A DNA stretch of 64,000 nucleotides from Mesorhizobium sp. Pch-S. Its GTDB lineage: Bacteria > Pseudomonadota > Alphaproteobacteria > Rhizobiales > Rhizobiaceae. The position numbers and the translations under genes were made by a program. The first letter of the stretch is position 1; every line of letters starts with the position of its first letter. Below the pieces are notes generated by a model. It was given only the letters and a program-made list of their open reading frames with translations. It was not told where the DNA came from and ran no database searches. The stretch is from NCBI RefSeq assembly GCF_004136315.1, contig NZ_CP029562.1, positions 744,001 to 808,000 of the forward strand, given 5' to 3'. Of the stretch, positions 42,628 to 51,094 are shown one piece after another.

Positions 42628-43389
42628 TTACAGCTCGACGCCCTGACGGCGTGCCATGATGGCGGTGATGCGTTCGGTCAGCATGCCCTTGAGCAGGATC
42701 ACGACGAGACCGACGATGGCGTACCAGATGGCCACCTTGATGTGGTAGCCGGCAACGACCACGCCCTTCTTCTCCAGCTCGAGCAGCGCGACCAGCACGC
42801 CGCCCCAGACGAAATATTCGCCGGGATTGATGTGCGGGAACAGGCCGAGCGGCGGATGCACGTAGGATACGGCCGCGTCATAGAAGGCCGGCTTGTGCTT
42901 CTCTTCGAGGAAGGAACCGAAGGTATAGGCCATCGGATTGGTGAGGAAGAAGACGGCGAGCAGCGGCAGCACCGTGTAGCGGGTGAGCGCGATGCGGCCG
43001 GCGCCGCGGGCAAGGCCGTGCACGCGCTCCTCGCCGACCAGTTCCGTGATGGCGTAGAACGCCGTCATCAGCACCACCAATGTCGGGATGATGCCAGTGA
43101 CGAAGCCGGCGAAGACCTCGCCACCCTTCTGGAAGATGCCTATGAAATACTTGCCGATGGCGGTCAGCCAGCCGAGCTGCTCTTCCTTGGCGACTTCGTT
43201 CAGCTTCTCCTTGAACTGTTCGACGGTGATCGGGCCGCTGTCGGCCTGCGCCAGGACGACAAGATTGTCGCTGGCATGAGAAACGGCAAGCTTGCCGTGC
43301 AAGGCAGCATCCTGGACGACCGCGCCTGCTGCGTGCAGGTGCTGGACGGCCATGTCGGCGTGCTGCGCCAACAATGAAATTACAGACAT
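42628..43389 (-). CDS. srlA: PTS glucitol/sorbitol-type EIIC (SrlA) with N-terminal extension
   Basis: A 253-residue membrane protein. The C-terminal 180 residues match SrlA: GIFQKGGEVFAGFVTGIIP at about residue 83, LTRYTVLPLLAVFFLTNPMA near 135, and LGLFPHINPGEYFVWGGVL near 185. The first 72 or so residues are additional compared with the 187-residue E. coli protein; they are helical and charged, with VEQFKEKLNEVAKEEQL before the first membrane segment. The ATG at 43389 has GGAGG upstream. It forms the sugar channel with the other membrane subunit. Confidence 0.87.
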   Translation of the reverse strand: MSVISLLAQHADMAVQHLHAAGAVVQDAALHGKLAVSHASDNLVVLAQADSGPITVEQFKEKLNEVAKEEQLGWLTAIGKYFIGIFQKGGEVFAGFVTGIIPTLVVLMTAFYAITELVGEERVHGLARGAGRIALTRYTVLPLLAVFFLTNPMAYTFGSFLEEKHKPAFYDAAVSYVHPPLGLFPHINPGEYFVWGGVLVALLELEKKGVVVAGYHIKVAIWYAIVGLVVILLKGMLTERITAIMARRQGVEL

Positions 43390-43441
43390 ATCTCCTCCTT
43401 GGGCCGTCCGCCGTCTGTCCCCTACGGCAGCGGCGTTTGTT

Positions 43442-43879
43442 TTATGCGCTGACTGTCTTCAAGCCGGTCAGACCCGGCTTCTTTCCCGGCTCCAGCCGTG
43501 CCCGGTCGATCTGTTCGATCGCCCGCTTCACGGCCTCGGCCACACCGGGTTCCCCCTCTCCCATGATCGTAGGATTGGACCGGATACGATCGAGGGCAAC
43601 GCCCTCGAATTCTTCAAGTCGCCTGAACTTGGCGAACACCGAACGGCCGCTCATGACAAGCAGGCGGCGCACGACGAGATCAGGCGTCACCACCATCAGG
43701 ACGATGATGCCCTTGGCAAAGCGGCCGCGATAATTTCCGGCACCGACGAAGCCGTCGGCGTATTTGTTGGTGATGCCTTTGAAGACGTCGGAATAGTGCC
43801 GCATCTGCAGCCAGACGCCGAGGGACTGCAGCCCCCAGACGAGCGCAAGCGCGAGCAGTGCCCACTGCCAGATTGCCAT
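43442..43879 (-). CDS. GutM/SrlM-like glucitol operon activator protein
   Basis: A 145-residue protein with an N-terminal membrane helix (residues 2-19) and the GutM family pattern: YSDVFKGITNKYADGFVGAG followed by GRFAKGIIVLMVV and the RRLLVMSGRSVFAKF segment. I prefer the ATG at 43879, which has GGAGGAG 8 bp upstream; the frame extends six codons further. It is the first gene of the PTS operon, and in enterics GutM activates the glucitol operon. How it acts at the membrane is not known. Confidence 0.8.
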   Translation of the reverse strand: MAIWQWALLALALVWGLQSLGVWLQMRHYSDVFKGITNKYADGFVGAGNYRGRFAKGIIVLMVVTPDLVVRRLLVMSGRSVFAKFRRLEEFEGVALDRIRSNPTIMGEGEPGVAEAVKRAIEQIDRARLEPGKKPGLTGLKTVSA

Positions 43880-43943
43880 CAGGATATCTCCTCCCAAGCC
43901 CCTGGCGCCGCCATGACTTCATGACAGTACCAAGACGAAAGTT

Positions 43944-43961
43944 AGAGAACATTTGTTTTCT
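43944..43961. promoter_or_regulatory. Candidate SorC-type operator upstream of the PTS operon
   Basis: AGAGAACATTTGTTTTCT contains an imperfect inverted repeat (GAGAACAT / TTGTTTTC, 12 of 16 positions symmetric). It lies 65 bp upstream of gutM and resembles the elements at 50819-50835 and 52242-52255 near the second SorC gene. Confidence 0.45.
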
Positions 43962-44045
43962 TGGATGTCAATATGTATGATTTTCAGACGAACCTTGGAA
44001 ACGATTGATCCACCGCATTTGGTGGTGACGACGCCTGTGCTCGCG

Positions 44046-44121
44046 GTTCCAGGAGTGGGCGGCGGTTTCCCTGGAACTGCGTAAAACAAAATGAGAGCGT
44101 TTCCGCGAAAACGGAAACGCT
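44046..44121 (+). repeat. Mosaic intergenic repeat, copy R7 (modules D+B)
   Basis: Module D (GTTCCAGGAGTGGGCGGCGG...TGGAACTGCGTAAAAC, 44046-44085) is followed by module B (GAGCGTTTCCGCGAAAACGG AAACGCT, 44095-44120). It sits in the divergent gap between the PTS operon and the hypothetical gene at 44148. Confidence 0.75.
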
Positions 44122-44147
44122 TTAAAGTCGGCTTCAAAGGAAGTGTC

Positions 44148-44789
44148 ATGGATCTGCGATTCAAAGACGAACTGGCCCTGATGCCGGATCTTCGCCACCA
44201 GCTGCGGCGCCTGCGGTGGTTCAGGGCGACATTCCGCGCGAGCGCACGATCCGTGGAGGCGACCTACGGTCTTCGGTTCGACATCGACGAAACACGGCTG
44301 ACCAGGGCTTTCCTCGACTGGATCGAGATCATGGAAGCGCAGAAGCGTTTTGCCGAGGTCAACCGCGCCGATTTCATCATCTTCGCCGCCGGCCTCGTGC
44401 TGCGCGAACTGATCCGTCAGGAGCCAGCCAAGGCGATGGGCAACGGGCCGCGCCCGGACCTGCCGCCCGCCGAGGCCGGCATGGCCGAGATCGTGCAATT
44501 TTGGCCGGAAGGTTTTCTCTATACCAACTACTGCGTAGCGGCGATCGCGGCCGTATACGAACAGGAGTTCGGTCATGCGCCGACCATCGACCAGTGCGCC
44601 GACGACCTGCGCACCTGGTGGTCCTACCGTGAGAACGTCACCGAGATGCCCGCCTATGCAGTGGCCTTCCTCGACCGCTTCCTGGGCGCCGAGCCGAACT
44701 GGATCGTGCCCGACAGCGCACAGTCGAGACAGGCGATGCAGGACGCGCTTGAAACGACAGACCAGCGGAAAGTTGGGCATCAGGCCTGA
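44148..44789 (+). CDS. Hypothetical protein
   Basis: A 213-residue protein I do not recognise. The ATG at 44148 has AAGGAAG upstream; the longer frame runs back into a repeat. It is mostly helical and charged, without a signal peptide or clear membrane segments. Distinct blocks are RRLRWFRATFRASARSVEA near residue 20, RADFIIFAAGLVLRELIRQ near 80, and a Trp/Tyr-rich WPEGFLYTNYCVAAIAAVYE near 120. The gene is 70 bp upstream of the HAD phosphatase gene on the same strand, possibly co-transcribed. The divergent position next to the PTS operon may be coincidental. Confidence 0.7.
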   Translation: MDLRFKDELALMPDLRHQLRRLRWFRATFRASARSVEATYGLRFDIDETRLTRAFLDWIEIMEAQKRFAEVNRADFIIFAAGLVLRELIRQEPAKAMGNGPRPDLPPAEAGMAEIVQFWPEGFLYTNYCVAAIAAVYEQEFGHAPTIDQCADDLRTWWSYRENVTEMPAYAVAFLDRFLGAEPNWIVPDSAQSRQAMQDALETTDQRKVGHQA

Positions 44790-44859
44790 TCGCCTTCTTG
44801 AACATTCGTCTCTTTGCCGATAGCGATGTGCCAAAATTATCGGACATTCGGGGCATGGC

Positions 44860-45534
44860 GTGGCGGCACAACAGTTGATCATCTTCGATTGCGACGGCGT
44901 CCTGGTGGACAGCGAACCGCTGGCCGCGGAAGCCTATGAGCGCGTCTACGAAAAACACGGCATGAGCGGCGTCGGTGCGGACATCATCGCCCAATGCGTC
45001 GGCATGAAGCAGGCCGACATCATCATCCGCATCAAGGAACTGACCGGCCATCACCTGCAACCCGAGCAGGAGGGCGACTTGTGGACGGTGACCCGCGACC
45101 TTTTCAGCGAGAAGCTCAATCCGACCACCGGTATAGGGTCATTTCTGCGCACGCTGGAGGCGGGTCGCTGCGTCGCCTCTTCATCGTCGTTGCAACGCAT
45201 CCACCACAGCCTCGACGTCACCGGCCTCGCACCGCATTTCGGCGACGCGATCTTCTCTTCCTCCATGGTGAAGCGCGGCAAACCGGCTCCGGACATCTTC
45301 CTCTACGCCGCCGAGAAGATGGGCGCGGATCCCGCGAACTGCGTGGTCATCGAGGACTCGCCTTTCGGCGTCGAGGGCGCCGTTGCCGCCGGCATGACGG
45401 CAATCGGCTACACAGGAGGCGGCCATACCTATGCCGGCCATGGCGAGCGGCTGAGGGCGAAAGGCGCCCATGCAGCGTGTGCGAACTGGCGGGAAATCTC
45501 CGACAGGCTGAGCGGGCTCGGCTTCCGACTCTAA
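44860..45534 (+). CDS. HAD-superfamily phosphatase (beta-phosphoglucomutase/YieH type)
   Basis: A 224-residue HAD hydrolase. Motif I is FDCDGVLVDSEP (nucleophile and acid/base Asp), motif II is ASSSSLQRIHHSL, motif III includes KRGKPAPDIFLYAAEK and motif IV CVVIEDSPFGVEGAVAAG. The cap domain between motifs I and II is alpha-helical, as in the phosphoglucomutase and sugar-phosphatase group. The start is a GTG at 44860. Substrate unknown; a sugar phosphate is likely, and a link with the adjacent PTS is possible but not shown. Confidence 0.87.
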   Translation: MAAQQLIIFDCDGVLVDSEPLAAEAYERVYEKHGMSGVGADIIAQCVGMKQADIIIRIKELTGHHLQPEQEGDLWTVTRDLFSEKLNPTTGIGSFLRTLEAGRCVASSSSLQRIHHSLDVTGLAPHFGDAIFSSSMVKRGKPAPDIFLYAAEKMGADPANCVVIEDSPFGVEGAVAAGMTAIGYTGGGHTYAGHGERLRAKGAHAACANWREISDRLSGLGFRL

Positions 45535-45564
45535 AGAGCGATCCGGCATCGATGCTCGGGCCGG

Positions 45565-45966
45565 CTAGATATCCGGCGCGTTGCCGATAATCGTCTTGAG
45601 TTCGATGGCCCAGGCGCGGCCCTCGTCGCCACCCCACAACAGCCACGCCACATAGCCGGCGGAGGGATTGTCCTCATTGCCGAAGTTCCTGGCGCGCTTG
45701 TCGACTTCATGGCGGGCGAAGAAACTCACCATGCGCCGGATGGTCGAAGGCTGCAGTGCCCGGCGTTCGACCAGTTCGCGGGCACGACCGACGCCGATCT
45801 CGGTGCCGCCACGTCCGAACCTTTCGCGCAGACGCAGCCCTTTGGCGGCATTGTCGGCAACAACCTGCGGGGGAACGAGCGAGATTTCAGGCGGATTGGT
45901 CACGGCATGTCCCGGCGCATTGTTGACGCTCGTGCCAGCTAGCGCGATTCCCAGCCGGTCCGCCAT
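45565..45966 (-). CDS. Small protein with a domain often found in phage proteins, function unknown
   Basis: A 133-residue protein if the ATG at 45966 is used (143 from a GTG at 45996); neither has a good ribosome site. The last 90 residues, with AAKGLRLRERFGRGGTEIG, STIRRMVSFFARHEVDKRA and PSAGYVAWLLWGGDEGRAW, resemble a small helical domain that I recall as a fusion partner in phage-related proteins. No other phage gene is near, so this is either a domesticated remnant or a free-standing regulator. It lies between the HAD gene, which converges on it, and the E2 gene. Confidence 0.6.
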   Translation of the reverse strand: MADRLGIALAGTSVNNAPGHAVTNPPEISLVPPQVVADNAAKGLRLRERFGRGGTEIGVGRARELVERRALQPSTIRRMVSFFARHEVDKRARNFGNEDNPSAGYVAWLLWGGDEGRAWAIELKTIIGNAPDI

Positions 45967-46057
45967 TTGGAACTGTCCGCGCAATGACCTGGGCACCAGC
46001 AGCCAAGGTCTATCGCCGCCTCCCCGAAGGGAGACGGCGCCCCCGCCGGGAGGAATT

Positions 46058-47404
46058 CTAGACCAGCATGGTCATCGGGTTTTCGATGATGCGCTTGAAG
46101 GCGCCGAGCAGTTCGGCTCCCAGCGCACCGTCAACGGCGCGATGGTCGGTCGACAGCGTCACCGACATCACGGTGGCGATCCTGATCTCGCCACCCTTCA
46201 CCACCGCCCGTTCCTCGCCCGCGCCAACCGCCAGGATCGTCGCATGCGGCGGGTTGATGACGGCAGCGAAGTCCTTGATGCCGAACATGCCGAGGTTCGA
46301 CACCGCCGTGGTGCCGCCCTGATACTCTTCCGGCTTCAGCTTGCGGTCGCGCGCCCGTTTGGCCAGGTCCTTCATCTCGTTGGAGATCACCGACAGCGTC
46401 TTCTGGTCGGCCTTCCGCACGATCGGCGTGATCAGCCCGCCCGGGATCGACACCGCCACGCCGACATCGGCATGCCTGTGCTTGACCATGGCACTATCCG
46501 TCCACGACGCATTGGCATCCGGCACGGCGACCAGCGCCTGTGCCATCGCCTTGATGATCATGTCGTTGACCGAAAGCTTGTAGGCCGGGACATCGCCCTT
46601 TTCGGTCTTCCGCATCGGGGCGGCGGCATTGAGTTCGGAGCGCAGCTTCAGCAGTGCGTCCAGCTCGCAGTCGAGGGTGAGGTAGAAATGCGGGATGGTC
46701 GACTTCGCCTCGACCAGACGGCGGGCGATGGTCTTCCTCATATTGTCGTGCGGGACGAGGTCGTAGGAGCCCTGCTCGAACAGCTTGAGCACCGCTTCGT
46801 CCGACAACGGCTTGACCGCAGGCGCGGCAGCCGGAGCGGCGGCAACTGGCGCCGCAGCCGGAGCAGCAGCAGCCTTGGCCACGCGACCACCGGCAATCGC
46901 CGCCTCGACATCCGCCTTCACCACGCGACCATGCGGGCCGGACCCGGTGACGACTGCCAGATCGAGCCCCGCCTCACGTGCCAGCCGGCGCGCCAACGGC
47001 GTGGCGCGGACCGCGCCTGCCGACGCAGGCGTCTCCTGCACGGCGAGCGCAGTCTGCGCGGGCTTGTCCTGGGAGGAGGACATCGGTGTCTCGGCTTTTC
47101 CGTTGGCGACAGGCTGCGGTTCGACAGGGCCCGGCGCCGTCGCAACAGGCGCAGCAGCTTCTTCGCCTTCGGCATAGATCCAGGCCACAGCGGCGCCGAC
47201 CGGAATGTCGACGCGTTCCTTGCCGGTGATGTTACGCAGCGTACCGGAAGCCGGCGCATCGATCTCCATCGCCGCCTTGTCGGTCTCGATCTCGAACAGG
47301 ACATCGCCCTGCTTGACGCTGGCGCCTTCCTCGAAGAACCAGCGCGAGATCTGCCCGGTCGCCATGTCCATGTCGACCTTGGGAAGGATGACTTCGACCG
47401 GCAT
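46058..47404 (-). CDS. Pyruvate dehydrogenase-like E2 (dihydrolipoamide acyltransferase)
   Basis: A 448-residue E2 component. The N-terminal lipoyl domain has the lipoylated Lys in EIETDKAAMEIDAP (about residue 43). An Ala/Pro linker, a peripheral-subunit-binding domain (VRATPLARRLAREAGLDL, then TGSGPHGRVVKADVE) and a second Ala/Pro linker follow. The catalytic domain ends with LSTDHRAVDGALGAELL (HRxxDG). It transfers the acyl group from E1 to CoA. The ATG at 47404 lies 2 bp past the E1beta stop. No E3 gene follows, so a shared dihydrolipoamide dehydrogenase is needed. This set may be a second complex for a pathway intermediate rather than the main pyruvate dehydrogenase. Confidence 0.92.
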   Translation of the reverse strand: MPVEVILPKVDMDMATGQISRWFFEEGASVKQGDVLFEIETDKAAMEIDAPASGTLRNITGKERVDIPVGAAVAWIYAEGEEAAAPVATAPGPVEPQPVANGKAETPMSSSQDKPAQTALAVQETPASAGAVRATPLARRLAREAGLDLAVVTGSGPHGRVVKADVEAAIAGGRVAKAAAAPAAAPVAAAPAAAPAVKPLSDEAVLKLFEQGSYDLVPHDNMRKTIARRLVEAKSTIPHFYLTLDCELDALLKLRSELNAAAPMRKTEKGDVPAYKLSVNDMIIKAMAQALVAVPDANASWTDSAMVKHRHADVGVAVSIPGGLITPIVRKADQKTLSVISNEMKDLAKRARDRKLKPEEYQGGTTAVSNLGMFGIKDFAAVINPPHATILAVGAGEERAVVKGGEIRIATVMSVTLSTDHRAVDGALGAELLGAFKRIIENPMTMLV

Positions 47405-47406
47405 CG

Positions 47407-48405
47407 TCAGCGCTTTCCCTTGGCAAGGTCGCGCGCGGCCGCGATGATGTCCGGCACCTGTGGCACCGTCGCCTTTTCGAGATCCGGATTGTAGGGGATC
47501 GGGATTTCGGCGCCGCCAAGGCGCACGATCGGTGCATCGAGATAGTCGAAAGCGTCGCTCTCGGCGACCGCGGCGCTGACCTCGGCGCCGATGCCCAGCG
47601 TCTTCACCGCCTCGTAGACACACAGCAGCCGCGAGGTCTTCTTGACGCTGTCGATGATGGTCTGCTTGTCCATCGGGCGCACGGTGCGCAGGTCGATGAC
47701 CTCGATGTCGATGCCCTCGGCCTGCAATGCGGCGGCCGCTTCAAGCGCCTTGTGCACCATGATCGAGGTGGCGACGATGGTGAGGTCGCGGCCCTGGCGG
47801 CGGACATCGGCCTTGCCGATCGGCACGGTGTAATGGCCTTCCGGCACCGGGCCCTTCATCTTGTAGAGCAGCTTGTGCTCGAAGATCATGACCGGGTCCG
47901 GATCGGCAACAGCTGCTAGCAGCATGCCCTTCACATCATGCGGAGTCGCCGGCTGGATGACCTTCAGGCCAGGCACGTGGCCGAGCCAGGCTTCCAGGCT
48001 CTGGCTGTGCTGCGCGGCAGCACCGGTGCCGGAACCGGCCGGGAAGCGCATCACCACGGGAACCGAAACCTCGCCGCCCAGCATGAAGCGCATCTTGGCG
48101 GCCTGGTTGACGATCTGTTCCATGGCGAGCGTGGCAAAATCGGAGAACTGGAATTCGAAGATCGGTCGCAGGCCAGTCAAGGCCGCGCCGACGGCAACAC
48201 CCGCACCGCCCAGTTCCGAGATCGGCGTGTCCATGACGCGCTCGGAGCCGAAACGCTCGACCAGATCGCCGGTGACCTGGAAGGCGCCGCCATAGACGCC
48301 GATGTCCTCGCCCATCAGGAACACGCGCTCATCCTGCTCCATGGCGATCGCCATGGCTTCCTGGATGGCCTGGGCATAACTCAGTTCACGCACTGCGACG
48401 TCCAT
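47407..48405 (-). CDS. Pyruvate dehydrogenase-like E1 component, beta subunit
   Basis: A 332-residue thiamine-diphosphate-dependent E1beta subunit. Recognisable blocks are [20 protein letters not shown] at the N-terminus, [37 protein letters not shown] and the C-terminal transketolase part with [11 protein letters not shown]. It pairs with E1alpha to decarboxylate a 2-oxoacid. The ATG at 48405 overlaps the stop of the E1alpha gene (TGATG). There is no lipoyl domain at the N-terminus, unlike the long PdhB of many rhizobia, which suggests a specialised complex. Confidence 0.9.
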   Translation of the reverse strand: MDVAVRELSYAQAIQEAMAIAMEQDERVFLMGEDIGVYGGAFQVTGDLVERFGSERVMDTPISELGGAGVAVGAALTGLRPIFEFQFSDFATLAMEQIVNQAAKMRFMLGGEVSVPVVMRFPAGSGTGAAAQHSQSLEAWLGHVPGLKVIQPATPHDVKGMLLAAVADPDPVMIFEHKLLYKMKGPVPEGHYTVPIGKADVRRQGRDLTIVATSIMVHKALEAAAALQAEGIDIEVIDLRTVRPMDKQTIIDSVKKTSRLLCVYEAVKTLGIGAEVSAAVAESDAFDYLDAPIVRLGGAEIPIPYNPDLEKATVPQVPDIIAAARDLAKGKR

Positions 48406-49439
48406 CACGCAACCTCCGTATAGACGTAGTTCTCAAGGTCGCGGATTTCCGGGCTCGGGCTGTCCTTGGCGAACTCGATGCCGTCGGCAATCTCCTTCTT
48501 CACCGCTTCGCGCACCGCCTCGATGCCGGCGTCGTCGATGATGCCGAACTCCTTCAGCTCGGCTTCGAACAGCGCGATCGGATCGCGGTTGGCCATCCAG
48601 TCCTCGATCTCTTCCTTGGTGCGATAGCGATTGCGATCGCTCTTGGAATGGCCGCGGTAACGGTAGGTCTTTGATTCGATCAGCGTCGGACCTTCGCCGG
48701 CGCGGGCTCTCTCGACAGCTGCATCGGCAGCTTCGGCCACTTCGGAGAAATTGTTGCCGTCGACGATGACGCCAGGCATCGCATAGGCGCTGGCGCGGTC
48801 GGCGATGTTCTTCACAGCGGTCGACCGTTCGGTCGAGGTCGACATGCCGTAGCCGTTGTTCTCGCACACGAAGATCACCGGCAATTTCCAGACGGCAGCC
48901 ATGTTGAGCGCCTCGTGGAAAGCGCCCTCGTTGTTGGCGCCGTCGCCGAAGAAGGAGACGGCGACCTTGCCGGTCTTGAGCTTCTTGGCGGCCAGGGCTG
49001 CGCCGACTGCGATCGGGATGCCGCCGGCGACGATGCCGTTGGCGCCGAGATTGCCCTTGGTGACGTCGGCGATGTGCATGGAACCGCCACGGCCTTTGCA
49101 GTAGCCTGTGGTCTTGCCGAAGAACTCGGCGAACATGCGCTTTACATCAGCACCCTTGGCGATGCAGTGACCATGGCCGCGATGGGTCGAGGTGATCTGG
49201 TCCTGGTCGGTGAGCGGCATGCAGATACCCATGGCGCTGGCTTCCTGGCCGATGGACAGATGCATGGTGCCGTGGATCAGGCCGCGCATGTAGGCGTCCT
49301 CGGCGCCCTCCTCGAAGCGGCGGATCAGATACATCTTGTGCAGCACTTCGCGCAGCTGCTCAGCCGTATACTTGCGGAAGGCAAATGGCAGGTTGGGTTG
49401 CGCCGCGTCGCTGTTTGCGGCTTTCCTGGCGGTGGCCAT
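48405..49439 (-). CDS. Pyruvate dehydrogenase-like E1 component, alpha subunit
   Basis: A 344-residue thiamine-diphosphate-binding E1alpha subunit. The TPP motif GDG...NN is in [19 protein letters not shown] near residue 165; [18 protein letters not shown] near 40 and [20 protein letters not shown] near 265 are family blocks, the last containing phosphorylation-loop-like sequence. It starts 12 bp after the SAF-domain oxidoreductase gene and continues into E1beta, so oxidoreductase, E1alpha, E1beta and E2 form one operon. Confidence 0.9.
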   Translation of the reverse strand: MATARKAANSDAAQPNLPFAFRKYTAEQLREVLHKMYLIRRFEEGAEDAYMRGLIHGTMHLSIGQEASAMGICMPLTDQDQITSTHRGHGHCIAKGADVKRMFAEFFGKTTGYCKGRGGSMHIADVTKGNLGANGIVAGGIPIAVGAALAAKKLKTGKVAVSFFGDGANNEGAFHEALNMAAVWKLPVIFVCENNGYGMSTSTERSTAVKNIADRASAYAMPGVIVDGNNFSEVAEAADAAVERARAGEGPTLIESKTYRYRGHSKSDRNRYRTKEEIEDWMANRDPIALFEAELKEFGIIDDAGIEAVREAVKKEIADGIEFAKDSPSPEIRDLENYVYTEVA

Positions 49440-49451
49440 GATGATGCTTCC

Positions 49452-50771
49452 TCAGTTTCCGTAGACGAGCTTGTCCTGCCGGGCGCGCAGCTCGGCGATC
49501 TTGGAGCCTGGCGCCGGAGCGGCGTTGGCATAGGTGATCAGGTCGCCCTTCCTGATAGGCGCGGTCACCGAACCGCCCTGCAGCAGGCCGCATGGAATGG
49601 CCTTGGCGGCGCGGGCTTCCGGCGCAGTCATGATCCAGGCGCGGTAGCAGTACTCGCCAATGGCATCGAGCCTCTCGCCCGGCTGCATGTCCTTCTTGGC
49701 GACGGCGCAGACTTCCGCGACGGGCTTGGCCAGCGGCACCATGTCGGCCTTGCCATAAAGGACGACGCGGGCGCAGGTGAGCGGCACTTCGAGCGACGTC
49801 AGGTGATAAGGCCGATGGAAAGTGAAGTATGGGCCCTTGCCCATCTTCAGGTCTTCCATACGCTCCGAGACACGCGGATGCGACATGTCGGCGACGACGA
49901 ACACGCCAGGCGCGACGCCCTTGCCGATGGAGTAGTCGACGACGCCGACCCTGGAGAGGACGCCGCCATCCTTTTCCGGGACCAGCACTTTGTTGAGTTC
50001 GCCCAGCGTTGCGGCAGGCCCATGCATGCCGGCCTTGTCGGGCACGAGGCCGGTGGCGTTGGCGATCGCCGCCATCTCGACCATGGTCTTGGAGCCGTCG
50101 ACGAATTCGACCAGCATGCGCACGTTCATATGACGGCGCGCTGCCTCCTCCTCATAGGCGGGAGGGGTGGCGTCGATGTTGAGCGGATTGTTCTTGCCCT
50201 TGCCGGCGGCGACGATGGGATGGCCCATGGCCGAGACGAATTCGATCAGCTCCATGCAGGAGGATGGCTCATCGCCCGCACCCAGCGAGTAGGTGACGCC
50301 GAGCCGATCGGCCTCGCTCTTCAGATAGGCGCCGATGGTGACGTCGGCCTCGACATTCATCATGACGAGGTGCTTGCCGTGCTCCATCGCACGCAGGCCG
50401 ATTTCCGCGCCGACGGCCGGAACGCCCGTAGCATCGATGACGACGTCGATCAGGTCGTTGTTGATGATGAGGTCGGCATCGTTGGTGACGGCAACCTTGC
50501 CGGCTTCCATGGCCTCGGTCATGGCCGAAGCGTTCGAGACTTCCTTCGAATGGCCGCCCTCCTGGAAGGCGATGTCCACGGCCTTGTGGGCGTTGGGAAT
50601 GTTCAATTCGGAGATCGCGCCGATCTCGATGCCGGACATGTGGGCGACGCGCGTGACGATATCGGTGCCCATCTCGCCCGAGCCGATCAGGCCGATGCGG
50701 ATCGGCTTTCCGGACTTGCCGCGCTCCTCGAGATCACGGGCAAGGCCCGTCAACGCAATATTGGAAGCCAT
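49452..50771 (-). CDS. NAD(P)-dependent oxidoreductase with homoserine dehydrogenase-like and SAF domains
   Basis: A 439-residue protein. The N-terminal Rossmann fold has IRIGLIGSGEMGTDIVTRV near residue 25 and IDVVIDATGVPAVGAEIGL near 105. A middle domain with LGAGDEPSSCMELIEFV resembles the homoserine dehydrogenase/Gfo-Idh catalytic part. The C-terminal 75 or so residues form a SAF domain (KDMQPGERLDAIGEY; GGSVTAPIRKGDLI). Proteins of this type occur in rhizobial sugar-acid or polyol clusters; the substrate is not defined here. I use the ATG at 50771. It is first in the operon with the E1/E2 genes, so its product could be, or lead to, the 2-oxoacid used by that complex. Confidence 0.8.
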   Translation of the reverse strand: MASNIALTGLARDLEERGKSGKPIRIGLIGSGEMGTDIVTRVAHMSGIEIGAISELNIPNAHKAVDIAFQEGGHSKEVSNASAMTEAMEAGKVAVTNDADLIINNDLIDVVIDATGVPAVGAEIGLRAMEHGKHLVMMNVEADVTIGAYLKSEADRLGVTYSLGAGDEPSSCMELIEFVSAMGHPIVAAGKGKNNPLNIDATPPAYEEEAARRHMNVRMLVEFVDGSKTMVEMAAIANATGLVPDKAGMHGPAATLGELNKVLVPEKDGGVLSRVGVVDYSIGKGVAPGVFVVADMSHPRVSERMEDLKMGKGPYFTFHRPYHLTSLEVPLTCARVVLYGKADMVPLAKPVAEVCAVAKKDMQPGERLDAIGEYCYRAWIMTAPEARAAKAIPCGLLQGGSVTAPIRKGDLITYANAAPAPGSKIAELRARQDKLVYGN

Positions 50772-50818
50772 AGCAGTCACTCCTCCCACATGCAGGCTGT
50801 TCTGATGCCTGACGGGTA

Positions 50819-50835
50819 TTGAACATATGTATTTC
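50819..50835. promoter_or_regulatory. Candidate SorC-type operator upstream of the oxidoreductase-E1-E2 operon
   Basis: TTGAACATATGTATTTC holds the perfect 8-bp palindrome ACATATGT flanked by TGA on the left. It lies about 50 bp upstream of the ATG at 50771. It resembles the palindrome TGAAATATATTTCA at 52242, which suggests the same SorC regulator acts on both operons. Confidence 0.45.
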
Positions 50836-50900
50836 TGTCAAGACTAATGTCCATTCATCTCAGCGTCATCCGAGGGTTTGTAGAGGTGACGCAGCGCTTC

Positions 50901-50963
50901 TACCTTCTCCCCTTGAGGGAGAAGGTGGCTCGGCGCGCAGCGCCGAGTCGGATGAGGGGTGCT
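50901..50963. repeat. Type 2 palindromic repeat, copy 2
   Basis: TACCTTCTCCCCTTGAGGGAGAAGGTGG forms a hairpin, followed by a second stem GGCGCGCAGCGCC and ending GGATGAGGGGTG. It is the inverse of copy 3 at 51041-51090. Confidence 0.75.
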
Positions 50964-51040
50964 GGAAGAGATGAGACGATGAAGAATCATACGCCGGGCA
51001 TGAAAATAAAGACGTGACGGGGCAAGCAATACTCCGTCCA

Positions 51041-51090
51041 ACACCCCTCATCCGGCCCTTTGGGCCACCTTCTCCCACAAGGGGAGAAGG
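51041..51090. repeat. Type 2 palindromic repeat, copy 3
   Basis: ACACCCCTCATCCGGCCC, then TTTGGGCCACCTTCTCCC and ACAAGGGGAGAAGG, contain two stems. It ends 5 bp before the stop codon of the convergent-facing P1 peptidase gene and could serve as its terminator. Confidence 0.75.
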
Positions 51091-51094
51091 CAAG

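Larger units (their letters stand above)
50772..51094. other. Intergenic region with promoter area and two type 2 repeats
   Basis: These 323 bp contain no gene I can support. The left part (50815-50860) is AT-rich and carries the candidate SorC-type element; the rest is taken up by two type 2 palindromic repeats in opposite orientation, flanking a short unique stretch (50970-51035). Confidence 0.6.

Noticed and set aside
45668..47494. 608-codon plus-strand frame opposite the E2 gene
   Set aside because: Shadow of a gene with clear lipoyl and catalytic domains; no independent support.
48915..50822. 635-codon plus-strand frame opposite E1alpha and the SAF oxidoreductase
   Set aside because: Runs across two genes of one operon on the other strand; the composition is shadow-like.
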